This document shows positions 53,604 to 61,538 of a stretch of DNA of 64,000 nt, piece by piece (positions within the stretch are counted from its first letter, which is position 1; every line of letters starts with the position of its first letter). This stretch comes from Butyrivibrio proteoclasticus P6B7 (GTDB lineage: Bacteria > Bacillota > Clostridia > Lachnospirales > Lachnospiraceae). The stretch spans positions 248,001 through 312,000 of the forward strand of contig NZ_JHWL01000002.1 in assembly GCF_000622085.1 (NCBI RefSeq). Reading direction: 5' to 3'. Position numbers and translations under genes: made by a program. The notes below the pieces were generated by a model that saw only the letters and a program-made list of their open reading frames with translations, did not search any database and was not told the DNA's origin.

Positions 53604-54071
53604 TTATTTAGCATTTTCTTCTTCGCGTTGCCTTTGCCCGTAAGTAAAGCTGGTTCGCTGATCGTTTTCCTTTGCTTCTTCCTGCTTTTCCTCTTCCAAG
53701 TACTCGGCATAAGCCCGATCCCGCAGTGTTTCCTGCATCTTGCGTTCCTGAATAGCTTTTGTAAGTCTGACTCTGACCTTTTCAAGATCAGATTCGCACT
53801 TTTTAACAACCATAGCCTGGTTCTTGATCATAACGTCTATCTGGGCTGTGGCATACTGATTATCAAGAATGTCCTGAACTTTAAGCTTGGACTCATTTCT
53901 AAGTTCCTCTGCCTCAAGCAGGTACTGATCTTTTCTATTAAAATAATCCTCCAAAATATCCAGCTGTTTGTTAAGCTCCGATGAAGCTGCAGCAAATTCC
54001 ATTTTGATCTGGCCTTCAGTCTTCTGCTTAAGATTCAGGATATTTTGCATCCTATAGACAAATCTTGCCAT
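53604..54071 (-). CDS. fliJ: Flagellar export chaperone FliJ
   Basis: Coiled-coil protein of the export ATPase complex, similar to the F1 gamma stalk. The 155-aa product is almost entirely helical with the typical start MARFVYRMQNILNLKQKTEG and many charged residues. It lacks membrane segments. It lies 11 bp after fliI. Confidence 0.85.
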   Translation of the reverse strand: MARFVYRMQNILNLKQKTEGQIKMEFAAASSELNKQLDILEDYFNRKDQYLLEAEELRNESKLKVQDILDNQYATAQIDVMIKNQAMVVKKCESDLEKVRVRLTKAIQERKMQETLRDRAYAEYLEEEKQEEAKENDQRTSFTYGQRQREEENAK

Positions 54072-54082
54072 ACAACACCATA

Positions 54083-55441
54083 CTAATCACTAAACATTGA
54101 AAGGAGCTGGTCTCTGATTTCTTCAAAGGTAAACTTCTCGTCTGTCTCCTGAGTCAGAAACTCGTTTACAGCTTCTATCTTGGATACGGCATAGTCAATA
54201 TTTTTGTTGGCGCCCATTCTATAGGCACCGATGTTGATCAGATCCTCTGCATCATTATAGGTTGCAAGAACATTTTTAAGCTTTCCTGCAGCTCTTTTAT
54301 GCTCTGGATCTGCGATTGCTGACATACATCTTGAAATGCTGGCAAGAACATCGATGGCAGGATAATGGTTCTTTTGCGCAAGCTTTCTGTTAAGTACTAT
54401 ATGTCCATCCAGGATACCTCTGGCGGTATCGGTAATGGGCTCATTCATATCATCACCATCAACAAGGACTGTATAAAGACCTGTGATGGAGCCTTTCTTG
54501 GATCTTCCAGCTCTTTCAAGGAGCTTAGGCATCTCTGCGTAAACTGATGGAGGATACCCTCGAGATACAGGAGGCTCGCCACTGGCAAGTCCGATTTCTC
54601 TTTGTGCCATAGAGAAACGGGTAAGGGAGTCCATCATAAGAAGTACGTCTTTTCCCTTATCTCTAAAATACTCAGCAATAGATGTGGCGGTCTTGGCAGC
54701 TTTAAGTCTTTCAAGTGCCGGTTTATCAGAGGTTGCGCAGACCACGATAGATCTTTTCATACCCTCTTCACCAAGGTCACGTTCTATGAACTCTCGTACT
54801 TCCCTTCCACGCTCTCCAATAAGAGCAATTACATTTATATCCGCTTGGGTGTTCCTTGCGAACATACCAAGGAGGGTGGACTTACCAACACCGGAACCGG
54901 CAAATATGCCAATTCTCTGGCCCTTACCAACTGTAAGGAGACCATCAACAGCCTTTACGCCAAGGGAAAGAACATCTGAAATAGGATCTCTTGTCATAGG
55001 ATCCGGTGGCTGATTCTCTACTGAGTAGGCAACGCCGCCTTCAAGAACAAAGCCCTTACCAAAGCTTGTACCATCGATTCTTCCAAGGCCATCTAAGGTT
55101 TTACCAAGAAGTCCCTCGCCTACATTTACGCGAAGAGGTGAATCGGTGTTTTCAACAATGCTTCCATTTCCTATTCCACTGGTATTTTCATAGGGCATCA
55201 GCTGTACGTGATTATCTTTAAAGCCTACAACCTCTGCCATGGCTGGTCTAACTACCTTTGAGGTTTCAACCTCGTTATCTTTTTTCTTAGGATAAATCAG
55301 ACATATGTCGCCAAGCTTAGCATCTGGTCCTGCAGACTCGATGGTAAGCCCAATTACGTTCACCACCTTACCTCTTGTCCGGTAAAATGGTGCACTTTGC
55401 ATCTTTTTGTATTTTTGCATATCAATAGAATATGTAAGCAT
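54083..55441 (-). CDS. fliI: Flagellum-specific export ATPase FliI
   Basis: ATPase of the flagellar type III export apparatus, F1-beta-like. The 452-aa product has Walker A AGSGVGKS (181-188), ALIGERGREVREFIE, DSLTRFSMAQREIGLA, and SRGYPPSVYAEMPKLLERAG. An N-terminal beta-barrel domain precedes it. It lies between fliH and fliJ. Confidence 0.98.
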   Translation of the reverse strand: MLTYSIDMQKYKKMQSAPFYRTRGKVVNVIGLTIESAGPDAKLGDICLIYPKKKDNEVETSKVVRPAMAEVVGFKDNHVQLMPYENTSGIGNGSIVENTDSPLRVNVGEGLLGKTLDGLGRIDGTSFGKGFVLEGGVAYSVENQPPDPMTRDPISDVLSLGVKAVDGLLTVGKGQRIGIFAGSGVGKSTLLGMFARNTQADINVIALIGERGREVREFIERDLGEEGMKRSIVVCATSDKPALERLKAAKTATSIAEYFRDKGKDVLLMMDSLTRFSMAQREIGLASGEPPVSRGYPPSVYAEMPKLLERAGRSKKGSITGLYTVLVDGDDMNEPITDTARGILDGHIVLNRKLAQKNHYPAIDVLASISRCMSAIADPEHKRAAGKLKNVLATYNDAEDLINIGAYRMGANKNIDYAVSKIEAVNEFLTQETDEKFTFEEIRDQLLSMFSD

Positions 55442-55456
55442 ACAAATACCGCCTGA

Positions 55457-56335
55457 TTATCTCTTTTTTCTATCGAAGGATAAAAGCTTAAGCTTTCTTG
55501 AAATCTCTGATAATTCAACACCAAGGCTACAGTCAAATACGCCTGAATCTGATTCGATCATGCACTCATTCTCTTTTAACAGAGGATCCTCAATGATCTC
55601 CATCGTGGTATTTGGTGATGTAATGCAGGCATCTAGTGAATCCTTTGCCTCAATTACTTCGTCGTAGTCATCAGATGAAACATGAACAATCAGGTCATTT
55701 CCTGGCTCTATCCTTGATAAGGTACTCTTAAGAAGATGAAGAATGATTCCCTTATCTTCCCTGAGATCAATATTAAATACATGCTCATAGATCTGGGTAA
55801 GCACATCAACCATCTCTGGTTCAAGCTCATCAACAATCTGCTGATACTGCTTTTCCAGGTCCTCTTTTTGAGATTCAAAATCGGCCTTTAAGGCCTCAGC
55901 AGCCTGAACGCCTTCCTGATAGCCCGCATCATAGCCTTCATTACGGCCCTGTTCCATGGCTTCAGCTCTTACTCTGTCAGCTTCTTCCTGGGCCTGCTGA
56001 ATGATCATGTCAGCCTGTTCCTGAGCCTGCTGAAGCTTAAGATCCATTTCAGCCTGCATAGCTTCCATGTCAAATTGAGGGTCAGGAAAAGAGCCCAGCA
56101 TACTCTGATCCTCAGTAAGCTGCGACAACTGTTCCATGTCGATGCCCGGAACGAACTCATCATCCAGGTTACCGCCTTCCATGTCGCCCTCTTCAGAAGG
56201 AGCCTGTGCTCTCATTCGCTTCATTTCAAGTTCCTGAAAAGCTTCTATTTTTTTTTCAGATAATTCGTTATTATCTATGATTCGAGCATCTGTATCATCG
56301 AAGCTTACGAATCCTGCTTTGAAAAGATTAGACAA
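55457..56335 (-). CDS. fliH: Flagellar assembly protein FliH
   Basis: Regulator of FliI that links it to the C-ring. The 292-aa product begins with an unusual TTG that overlaps the fliG end by 8 bp (GGAGG eleven bases upstream). It has a long Gln/Glu/Met-rich middle with a coiled coil (about 85-170, QEQADMIIQQAQEEADRVRA). The C-terminal domain has YEHVFNIDLREDKGIILHLL and VSSDDYDEVIEAK as in V-type ATPase subunit E-like FliH. Confidence 0.88.
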   Translation of the reverse strand: MSNLFKAGFVSFDDTDARIIDNNELSEKKIEAFQELEMKRMRAQAPSEEGDMEGGNLDDEFVPGIDMEQLSQLTEDQSMLGSFPDPQFDMEAMQAEMDLKLQQAQEQADMIIQQAQEEADRVRAEAMEQGRNEGYDAGYQEGVQAAEALKADFESQKEDLEKQYQQIVDELEPEMVDVLTQIYEHVFNIDLREDKGIILHLLKSTLSRIEPGNDLIVHVSSDDYDEVIEAKDSLDACITSPNTTMEIIEDPLLKENECMIESDSGVFDCSLGVELSEISRKLKLLSFDRKKR

Positions 56336-57362
56336 CTAGCTCATCACCTCCACCTCTGGAGATTACAATTTCACCAGAATCTTCAAGCTTACGGATTACA
56401 TTTACAATCTTCTGCTGAGCTTCCTCAACATCCTTCATACGTACAGGTCCCATGAAGTCCATATCTTCCTTGATCATGGCAGCCAGACGCTTTGACAGGT
56501 TGTTAAAGATAGCATTAACAACGTTTTCGGTAGCTCCCTTACATGCAAGAGCAAGGTCAGAGTTCTCAACCTCACGCAGCACTCTCTGGATAGAACGGTC
56601 GTCCAGTAGAAGAACGTCCTCGAATACGAACATCTTCTTTCTGATCTCGTCGGCAAGCTCTGGCTCTTCGATTTCCAGAGTCTCCATGATGTGCTTCTCT
56701 GTTGCACGATCTACTGTATTGAGGATTTCTACAACTGCATCTACACCACCAACGATTGTATAATCCTGGTTTACAAGAGATGAAAGCTTTGATTCTAACA
56801 CTTTTTCTACTTCCTTTATGGTGTCAGGACTTGTACGGTCCATGGCTGCGATACGCTTAGCAACATCCGCCTGTCTGTCTGGTGGAATTGCTGAAAGAAT
56901 AAGGGCACTTTGTGACGGTGACATATAGGACAAAATAAGTGCGATAGTCTGTGGATGCTCGTCCTGAATGAAGGTAAGGATCTGAGAAGGCTCAGTCTTA
57001 CGGATAAACTCAAAGGGCTTAACCTGCAAGGATGCAGTAAGCTTACTGATAACATCAAGAGCTTTATCTTCACCAAGGGCTTTTTCAAGAAGCTCTTTAG
57101 CGTAGTTGATACCACCTTCTGCGATGTACTGCTGAGCAAGAAGAACGCCATAGAACTCCTCTAGAACAGCTTCCTTGATCTGAGAGGTAACACTTCTGGT
57201 GTTAGCAATCTCCAAGGTAAGCTCCTCTATTTCTTCATCCTTAAGATGTTTGAATATAGCTGATGATTTTTCTGGGCCCAATGCAATCAGAAGGATTGCG
57301 GCCTTTTGTGTACCTGTAAATCCCGCGGTTAAGGAATTTTCGGCAGTTGTTTCAACATCCAT
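56328..57362 (-). CDS. fliG: Flagellar motor switch protein FliG
   Basis: C-ring protein that takes torque from MotA. The 344-aa product has the N-domain (GTQKAAILLIALGPEKSSAIF), the middle EHPQ motif (FIQDEHPQTIALILSYM, about 130-146), and the C-domain with charged torque helix (DDRSIQRVLREVENSDLALAC). Everything is canonical. It overlaps fliH by 8 bp and starts 42 bp after fliF. Confidence 0.98.
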   Translation of the reverse strand: MDVETTAENSLTAGFTGTQKAAILLIALGPEKSSAIFKHLKDEEIEELTLEIANTRSVTSQIKEAVLEEFYGVLLAQQYIAEGGINYAKELLEKALGEDKALDVISKLTASLQVKPFEFIRKTEPSQILTFIQDEHPQTIALILSYMSPSQSALILSAIPPDRQADVAKRIAAMDRTSPDTIKEVEKVLESKLSSLVNQDYTIVGGVDAVVEILNTVDRATEKHIMETLEIEEPELADEIRKKMFVFEDVLLLDDRSIQRVLREVENSDLALACKGATENVVNAIFNNLSKRLAAMIKEDMDFMGPVRMKDVEEAQQKIVNVIRKLEDSGEIVISRGGGDELVV

Positions 57363-57404
57363 ATCTTTTTCCCCCGCAAAAAATCTTGTCTTATCTAAAT
57401 AGTA

Positions 57405-59027
57405 TTAACCGTAGTCTTCATTGAGCCAGTTTCTAAGAAGCGTTGCAGCTGCTTCCGGATTCTCATCAACGAACTTCTCAATAAGCCTCTTAGTTTCAGA
57501 TCCGGTATCCATCTCAATATCTTCAAGAACAACCTCTTCAGGCTGGGATTCAAGAAGAGACTCAACAGAAAGTGGCTCTGCCTCAACCTCTTCTTCCTCA
57601 ACCTTCTTCTTGGTCCACATGCTTCTAACGATGATGAATGCAAGAAGTCCAAGAATTACAAGGATAAGAAGTATCTGTAAGATATCAGTAAGTGTGATAT
57701 TGGATCCTGTTTTGTCAAAAAAGATATATTCGGAATAGGCAGCCACTGCTACATTTTCCTGATTGATACCTGTAGCCTTAGATACTACATTTATAACTTC
57801 CTCAGGAACATCAAGCTTAACTGGATCAGTATTTGCTGCTTTGTATTCATCCCATGTCTTATTCTCATTATCAGCAGGCTTGTAATCCTCTTCCCTCATT
57901 ACAATGTAATTGATAGCTGTAACTGATATGGAGGACTCATCGTATTTGATTCTGCCAGGCTGATTGGTCTCTGTTGTGATCTCCTCGTTAGGAAGATAAT
58001 CTCTTGATTCCTCAGTAATCGTAGATGAGGAATTCTGTGTATCCTGTGTTACATATGTAGTCTCGTCATCAGCGTTTGTATCTGTTCCAGGTATTCCGCT
58101 GATACCGTTTGTATTCTCTGCATTGTAGACATCTTCATGACTTAGAACACCCTGGGTCTGATCTTCAGCAGGTGTGTAATTGTGCTTAACTGTCTCCTTG
58201 TTGGAGAAATCAAGAACAAGATTACTAGCAACCTCAATATCATCGTAGAGCTTGGTTCCAAGAAGGACCTTTTTTACCTCACTCTTTACCAGCTGCTCAG
58301 CCTTAGCCTTAACTGTAAGCTGAGTACCAGCTATTCCTGATGTGGTGGTCTCTTCGCTTCCTGAGAAAAGAAGATTTCCCTTATTATCAAGAATTACGAT
58401 ATTATCGGTATTCTCATTACCGATAGCTACTGCAACAGCCTTAGCAAGGAAAGCTGCATTATCTTCATTAAAGGTAGCTCCCTCAGCCAGCTGAAGTACG
58501 ATACTTGCCTTGGCTGATTCCTTATTGCCAATAAGAGTTCCGTCATTATCAGGAATATGAAGCTCAACCCTGGCACTCTTGATATCATCAAACATGCCAA
58601 GGAAATCCTGCTCTAGCCGACTCTCCAGATATAGGACGTATTTCTTTTGCTTATCCGATTCTGTTGTTGAAAAGCTGCCATCTGTGACATTATCAATACT
58701 GTAGGCATAGGACTGAATGTCGTTGGCACCAAGAAGCAGATTGGCATTTGCCTGGTCCTTTTTAAGGACCTTAAATTCCAATCCGTCATCAGACATTTTG
58801 TAATTTATGGAACTAGAATCAAGAAGCTCCTTGATCTCTGAAGCTTCCTTAGTAGAATTGGCGTTAGCCAATAGAATATACTGAGGCTGGTTCAAAACTG
58901 TAACCAAAATGATGATGGTAATTAGAACCACACCAAAAGCACCGACTATCAAAGTCTTCTGCTTAGCTGTGAACTGATTCCACCAGTCGAGAACTTTCTG
59001 CCACAAAGCTCTTAATTTCTCAGGCAT
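57405..59027 (-). CDS. fliF: Flagellar MS-ring protein FliF
   Basis: Forms the MS ring. The 540-aa product has two membrane helices (TLIVGAFGVVLITIIILVTVL, about 24-44; ITLTDILQILLILVILGLLA, about 445-465) around a large extracytoplasmic part with SARVELHIPDN and an ASIVLQLAEG region. An acidic C-terminal tail binds FliG. The extracytoplasmic part has a Thr/Asn/Asp-rich insertion near 300-345. Confidence 0.97.
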   Translation of the reverse strand: MPEKLRALWQKVLDWWNQFTAKQKTLIVGAFGVVLITIIILVTVLNQPQYILLANANSTKEASEIKELLDSSSINYKMSDDGLEFKVLKKDQANANLLLGANDIQSYAYSIDNVTDGSFSTTESDKQKKYVLYLESRLEQDFLGMFDDIKSARVELHIPDNDGTLIGNKESAKASIVLQLAEGATFNEDNAAFLAKAVAVAIGNENTDNIVILDNKGNLLFSGSEETTTSGIAGTQLTVKAKAEQLVKSEVKKVLLGTKLYDDIEVASNLVLDFSNKETVKHNYTPAEDQTQGVLSHEDVYNAENTNGISGIPGTDTNADDETTYVTQDTQNSSSTITEESRDYLPNEEITTETNQPGRIKYDESSISVTAINYIVMREEDYKPADNENKTWDEYKAANTDPVKLDVPEEVINVVSKATGINQENVAVAAYSEYIFFDKTGSNITLTDILQILLILVILGLLAFIIVRSMWTKKKVEEEEVEAEPLSVESLLESQPEEVVLEDIEMDTGSETKRLIEKFVDENPEAAATLLRNWLNEDYG

Positions 59028-59094
59028 ATATTCTCCCTCCCCATAATAAGAAAATCCCTAATCTTGTGAAAAGAACTATTTAAAAACACACTTA

Positions 59095-59439
59095 TCAGAT
59101 CTGCATCTGTATAATTTCCCTATATGCTGCAAGAGCCCTATCTCTTACTGCAACTGTATACTGAAGAGCTGTCTGTGCCTTTTGAAGTGCTACAGAAAGA
59201 TCATGAGTGTTATCGGTCTCTCCCAAGGCCCATTTGATCTCTTCATTTTCTGCATCTGACAGATATGCGTTTGTAGTGTTAATATTCTCTACTGCTTTTC
59301 CAAAGATCATCTTGAAGGATTCGTCATTGCCAGGAGACTGGTCTCCAAGCACGTTAAAGACAGTGCTATTCTTACGCTCTGCCTCTTTTATAACCCCTGA
59401 TGAAACTAATCGTAATTGTGAAATATCAAGAGAAGCCAT
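59095..59439 (-). CDS. fliE: Flagellar hook-basal body protein FliE
   Basis: Links MS ring and rod. The 114-aa product has the FliE C-terminal signature (SVALQKAQTALQYTVAVRDRALAAYREIIQMQI) and helical middle with NTTNAYLSDAENEEIKWALGE. It lies 27 bp after flgC and before fliF. Confidence 0.95.
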   Translation of the reverse strand: MASLDISQLRLVSSGVIKEAERKNSTVFNVLGDQSPGNDESFKMIFGKAVENINTTNAYLSDAENEEIKWALGETDNTHDLSVALQKAQTALQYTVAVRDRALAAYREIIQMQI

Positions 59440-59466
59440 TTATCACCCTCCATACTAAACTAATCA

Positions 59467-59916
59467 TCAGCCACCGCTACCTAGCTCAAGCCCCTTTGTA
59501 GCAATGTTCTTGCTGGCATTAAAAGCCGTTGCATTAGCTTCATATGACCTACTGGCGTCAATAAGGTTGGTCATCTCAGTGACTGTATTGACGTTTGGAT
59601 AGGTTACATATCCATTAGCATCCGCATCTGGATGTGAAGGATCATAAACGATGTTCATCTGTGTCCAGGTATCATCCCTTACAGATGAAACTTTCACCCC
59701 TCGTCCTGAATAATGATCAAGACGTTCATTAAGTATCCTTGAAAACGGTGTCTGAGTCCCCTTCTCAGTAAATGTAACAACCTTACGAACATAAGGTGTT
59801 CCATCGGCCGTTCTTGTGGTATTAGTATTAGCAATATTCTCAGAGATAATATCCATTCTGAATCTCTGAGCTGTCATTCCTGAAGAGTTAATGTTAAAAG
59901 AATCAAATATGCTCAT
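59467..59916 (-). CDS. flgC: Flagellar proximal rod protein FlgC
   Basis: Rod component. The 149-aa product has the rod motif FNINSSGMTAQRFRMDIISE with NIANTNTTRTADGTPY, PDADANGYVTYPNVNTVTEM and the C-terminal helix with SRSYEANATAFNASK. Typical length. It follows flgB by 15 bp. Confidence 0.97.
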   Translation of the reverse strand: MSIFDSFNINSSGMTAQRFRMDIISENIANTNTTRTADGTPYVRKVVTFTEKGTQTPFSRILNERLDHYSGRGVKVSSVRDDTWTQMNIVYDPSHPDADANGYVTYPNVNTVTEMTNLIDASRSYEANATAFNASKNIATKGLELGSGG

Positions 59917-59931
59917 AGAAAACCTCCATCA

Positions 59932-60324
59932 TCAGGACTTCATAACTGATTGCAGATTAGAAAACTCTGTTCTCATGGAAGCCATAAGTCCCTGATACTT
60001 GAGCTGGTTAGCTGCAAGTGTAACGTTCTCTGTGTCTATATCAACATTATTCTTATCTGTTCTATAAGAAAAATTAGAATAATCATTGATGACTCTGGGC
60101 TTTAAATTCTTGTACTTCAAAGATCCAACCTTGGCATCCATAGATTTATATCTTGAATTACCCAGGGCTCTTTCAAGCTCGTCTTCAAAGTTAACATCCT
60201 GTCTCTTATATCCAGGAGTGTCCACATTGGCAATATTGTTAGCGATAACTTCGTTGCGGATCCAGGATGCATCAGCGGCCTTATCTAGTACGTTTATGTA
60301 GTCAAAGGCATTACTATTTATCAT
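59932..60324 (-). CDS. flgB: Flagellar proximal rod protein FlgB
   Basis: Rod component and first gene of the motility supercluster. The 130-aa product has VIANNIANVDTPGYKRQDVN (about 26-45) and a C-terminal helix with LAANQLKYQGLMASMRTEF. The ATG has AGGAGG nine bases upstream. Its 233-bp upstream gap holds tandem FliA-like promoters and an intrinsic terminator. Confidence 0.97.
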   Translation of the reverse strand: MINSNAFDYINVLDKAADASWIRNEVIANNIANVDTPGYKRQDVNFEDELERALGNSRYKSMDAKVGSLKYKNLKPRVINDYSNFSYRTDKNNVDIDTENVTLAANQLKYQGLMASMRTEFSNLQSVMKS

Positions 60325-60421
60325 CAGAACCTCCTAAAATCAAGGACAAACGATGGACACATTAATGCTATTATTATTAATAATAAAATTTTTTTGTGCA
60401 AAATACAAGAGAAATATACTT

Positions 60422-60457
60422 GATATTGTGTTAGCTAGGCTTTTAAAATACAATATC
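60422..60457 (-). repeat. Inverted repeat in the flgB leader
   Basis: GATATTGT (60422-60429) and ACAATATC (60450-60457) are exact reverse complements with a 20-base spacer, between the leader terminator and flgB. Could be an operator or RNA stem. The remaining 90 bp to flgB is AT-rich with a weak promoter-like TTGCAC-17-AATAAT on the minus strand. Confidence 0.4.
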
Positions 60458-60462
60458 TACAC

Positions 60463-60493
60463 AAAAAGGGATTTATCATTTAAGATAAATCCC
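60463..60493 (-). terminator. Intrinsic terminator between codY and flgB
   Basis: GGGATTTATC (60468-60477) pairs perfectly with GATAAATCCC (60484-60493) over a 6-base loop. On the minus strand it is followed by five T. It ends codY transcripts, but it also lies downstream of the FliA-like promoters, so flagellar transcripts from these would have to pass it. Confidence 0.8.
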
Positions 60494-60515
60494 TTATCTA
60501 ATGTCCATCCATGCT

Positions 60516-60541
60516 ATATCGGTTTAACAATAATTTGTTTA
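60516..60541 (-). promoter_or_regulatory. FliA-like promoter P2 of flgB
   Basis: On the minus strand TAAA (60541-60538), 14 bases, ACCGATAT (60523-60516). The spacing is at the short end of the accepted range. The start would be near 60508. Confidence 0.5.
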
Positions 60542-60546
60542 ATATA

Positions 60547-60574
60547 GTATCGGCTGATTAGATTTCCTGCTTTA
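60547..60574 (-). promoter_or_regulatory. FliA-like promoter P1 of flgB, inside the codY 3' end
   Basis: On the minus strand TAAA (60574-60571), 16 bases, GCCGATAC (60554-60547). Seven of eight -10 bases fit the consensus. The -35 lies in the last codons of codY. Spacing equals that of the fliK promoter. Confidence 0.65.
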
Positions 60575-61337
60575 GCTTCTTGATTTCGCTAAAGACAACA
60601 TCATTTGTAACTTTTATGTATGTTCCCTTCATTCCTGAAGATCTTGATTCGATTACTCCTGCGCTTTCAAATTTACGAAGGGCATTTACGATAACACTTC
60701 TTGTGATACCAACCCTGTCGGCAATCTTACTTGCCACCAGAACCCCTTCCATTCCATCCAGCTCATCGAAGATGTGGATGATAGCCTGCATCTCTGAGAA
60801 GCTTAAGGTTCCGATTGCTGATTTAACAACCGCAAGCTTTCTGCTCTCCTCGGCATTCTCTTCGGTTACAGCTCTTAGCATTTCAAGTCCTACAACAGTG
60901 GTTCCATATTCGCAAAGGATAATGTCATCAATATCGTAAGGCTGATCTGTCTTGTAAATGAATAAAGTACCAAGTCTCTCTCCAGCAATATCAATAGGTG
61001 TTATGATGCATTGGAACTTGCTTGTATCAATACTCTCAAATCCAAGAGTTGCAAGGTTAACATTCTCTTTTGTTGAGAGAATTGTAAGTAGTCTTTCATT
61101 AAGCAATGGGTCGATAAAAGAGCCTACATTATCAACAAGGAGACTGCTAAGAGAGTCTACATTAGGGCTTTCTCCAATGCCAAGGACTTTTCCCTTCTTA
61201 CTGATAACAAACATATTTGAAGATAAGATATCACATAAAACTCGGCAAATATCATTAAAAACAACCTTGCCGGAATTACTGGTGTGGAGCAATTTACCAA
61301 TCTTACGGGTTTTATCTAGTAGTTGAACACTACTCAT
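60558..61337 (-). CDS. codY: GTP- and branched-chain-amino-acid-responsive regulator CodY
   Basis: Global repressor of nutrient-limitation genes in low-GC Gram-positives. The 259-aa protein has an N-terminal GAF-like ligand domain (LLDKTRKIGKLLHTS; FMVISKKGKVLG-like; about 1-150), a linker helix, and the C-terminal winged helix with VLVASKIADRVGITRSVIVN (about 200-219) followed by the invariant-looking RSSGMKGTYIKV. It lies between topA and flgB, has its own promoter, and in bacilli CodY controls motility genes; here position suggests a similar link. Confidence 0.97.
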   Translation of the reverse strand: MSSVQLLDKTRKIGKLLHTSNSGKVVFNDICRVLCDILSSNMFVISKKGKVLGIGESPNVDSLSSLLVDNVGSFIDPLLNERLLTILSTKENVNLATLGFESIDTSKFQCIITPIDIAGERLGTLFIYKTDQPYDIDDIILCEYGTTVVGLEMLRAVTEENAEESRKLAVVKSAIGTLSFSEMQAIIHIFDELDGMEGVLVASKIADRVGITRSVIVNALRKFESAGVIESRSSGMKGTYIKVTNDVVFSEIKKLKQEI

Positions 61338-61418
61338 CGCTCATCTCCTTTAAATGTTATTTCCCAATTAGCTAAAATATTAACGTTTTTGCGTTTATAT
61401 TTCCACTACGCTATTTGT

Positions 61419-61447
61419 ATCATATCATAAAAAAATAGGCGCTTCAA
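61419..61447 (-). promoter_or_regulatory. SigA promoter of codY, overlapping the topA terminator
   Basis: On the minus strand TTGAAG (61447-61442), 17 bases, TATGAT (61424-61419). The -35 lies in the terminator stem-loop. The start would be near 61412, giving a 75-base leader. Confidence 0.65.
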
Positions 61448-61462
61448 ACCTTAAAGCGCCTA
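61429..61462 (-). terminator. Rho-independent terminator after topA
   Basis: TAGGCGCTT (61436-61444) pairs perfectly with AAGCGCCTA (61454-61462) over a 9-base loop. On the minus strand seven T follow. Confidence 0.92.
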
Positions 61463-61482
61463 CAATGATTAAAAAAAGCTAA

Positions 61483-61497
61483 AGTATTCTGAAAATT
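61483..61497. promoter_or_regulatory. CodY-box-like sequence upstream of codY
   Basis: AGTATTCTGAAAATT fits the CodY consensus AATTTTCWGAAAATT at 13 of 15 positions. It lies about 70-85 bases upstream of the predicted codY start, between the topA stop and its terminator. Autoregulation is inferred, not shown. Confidence 0.5.
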
Positions 61498-61538
61498 TGT
61501 ATGATATAAAACAAACTTCTGATTTTTGAATTATTCAG

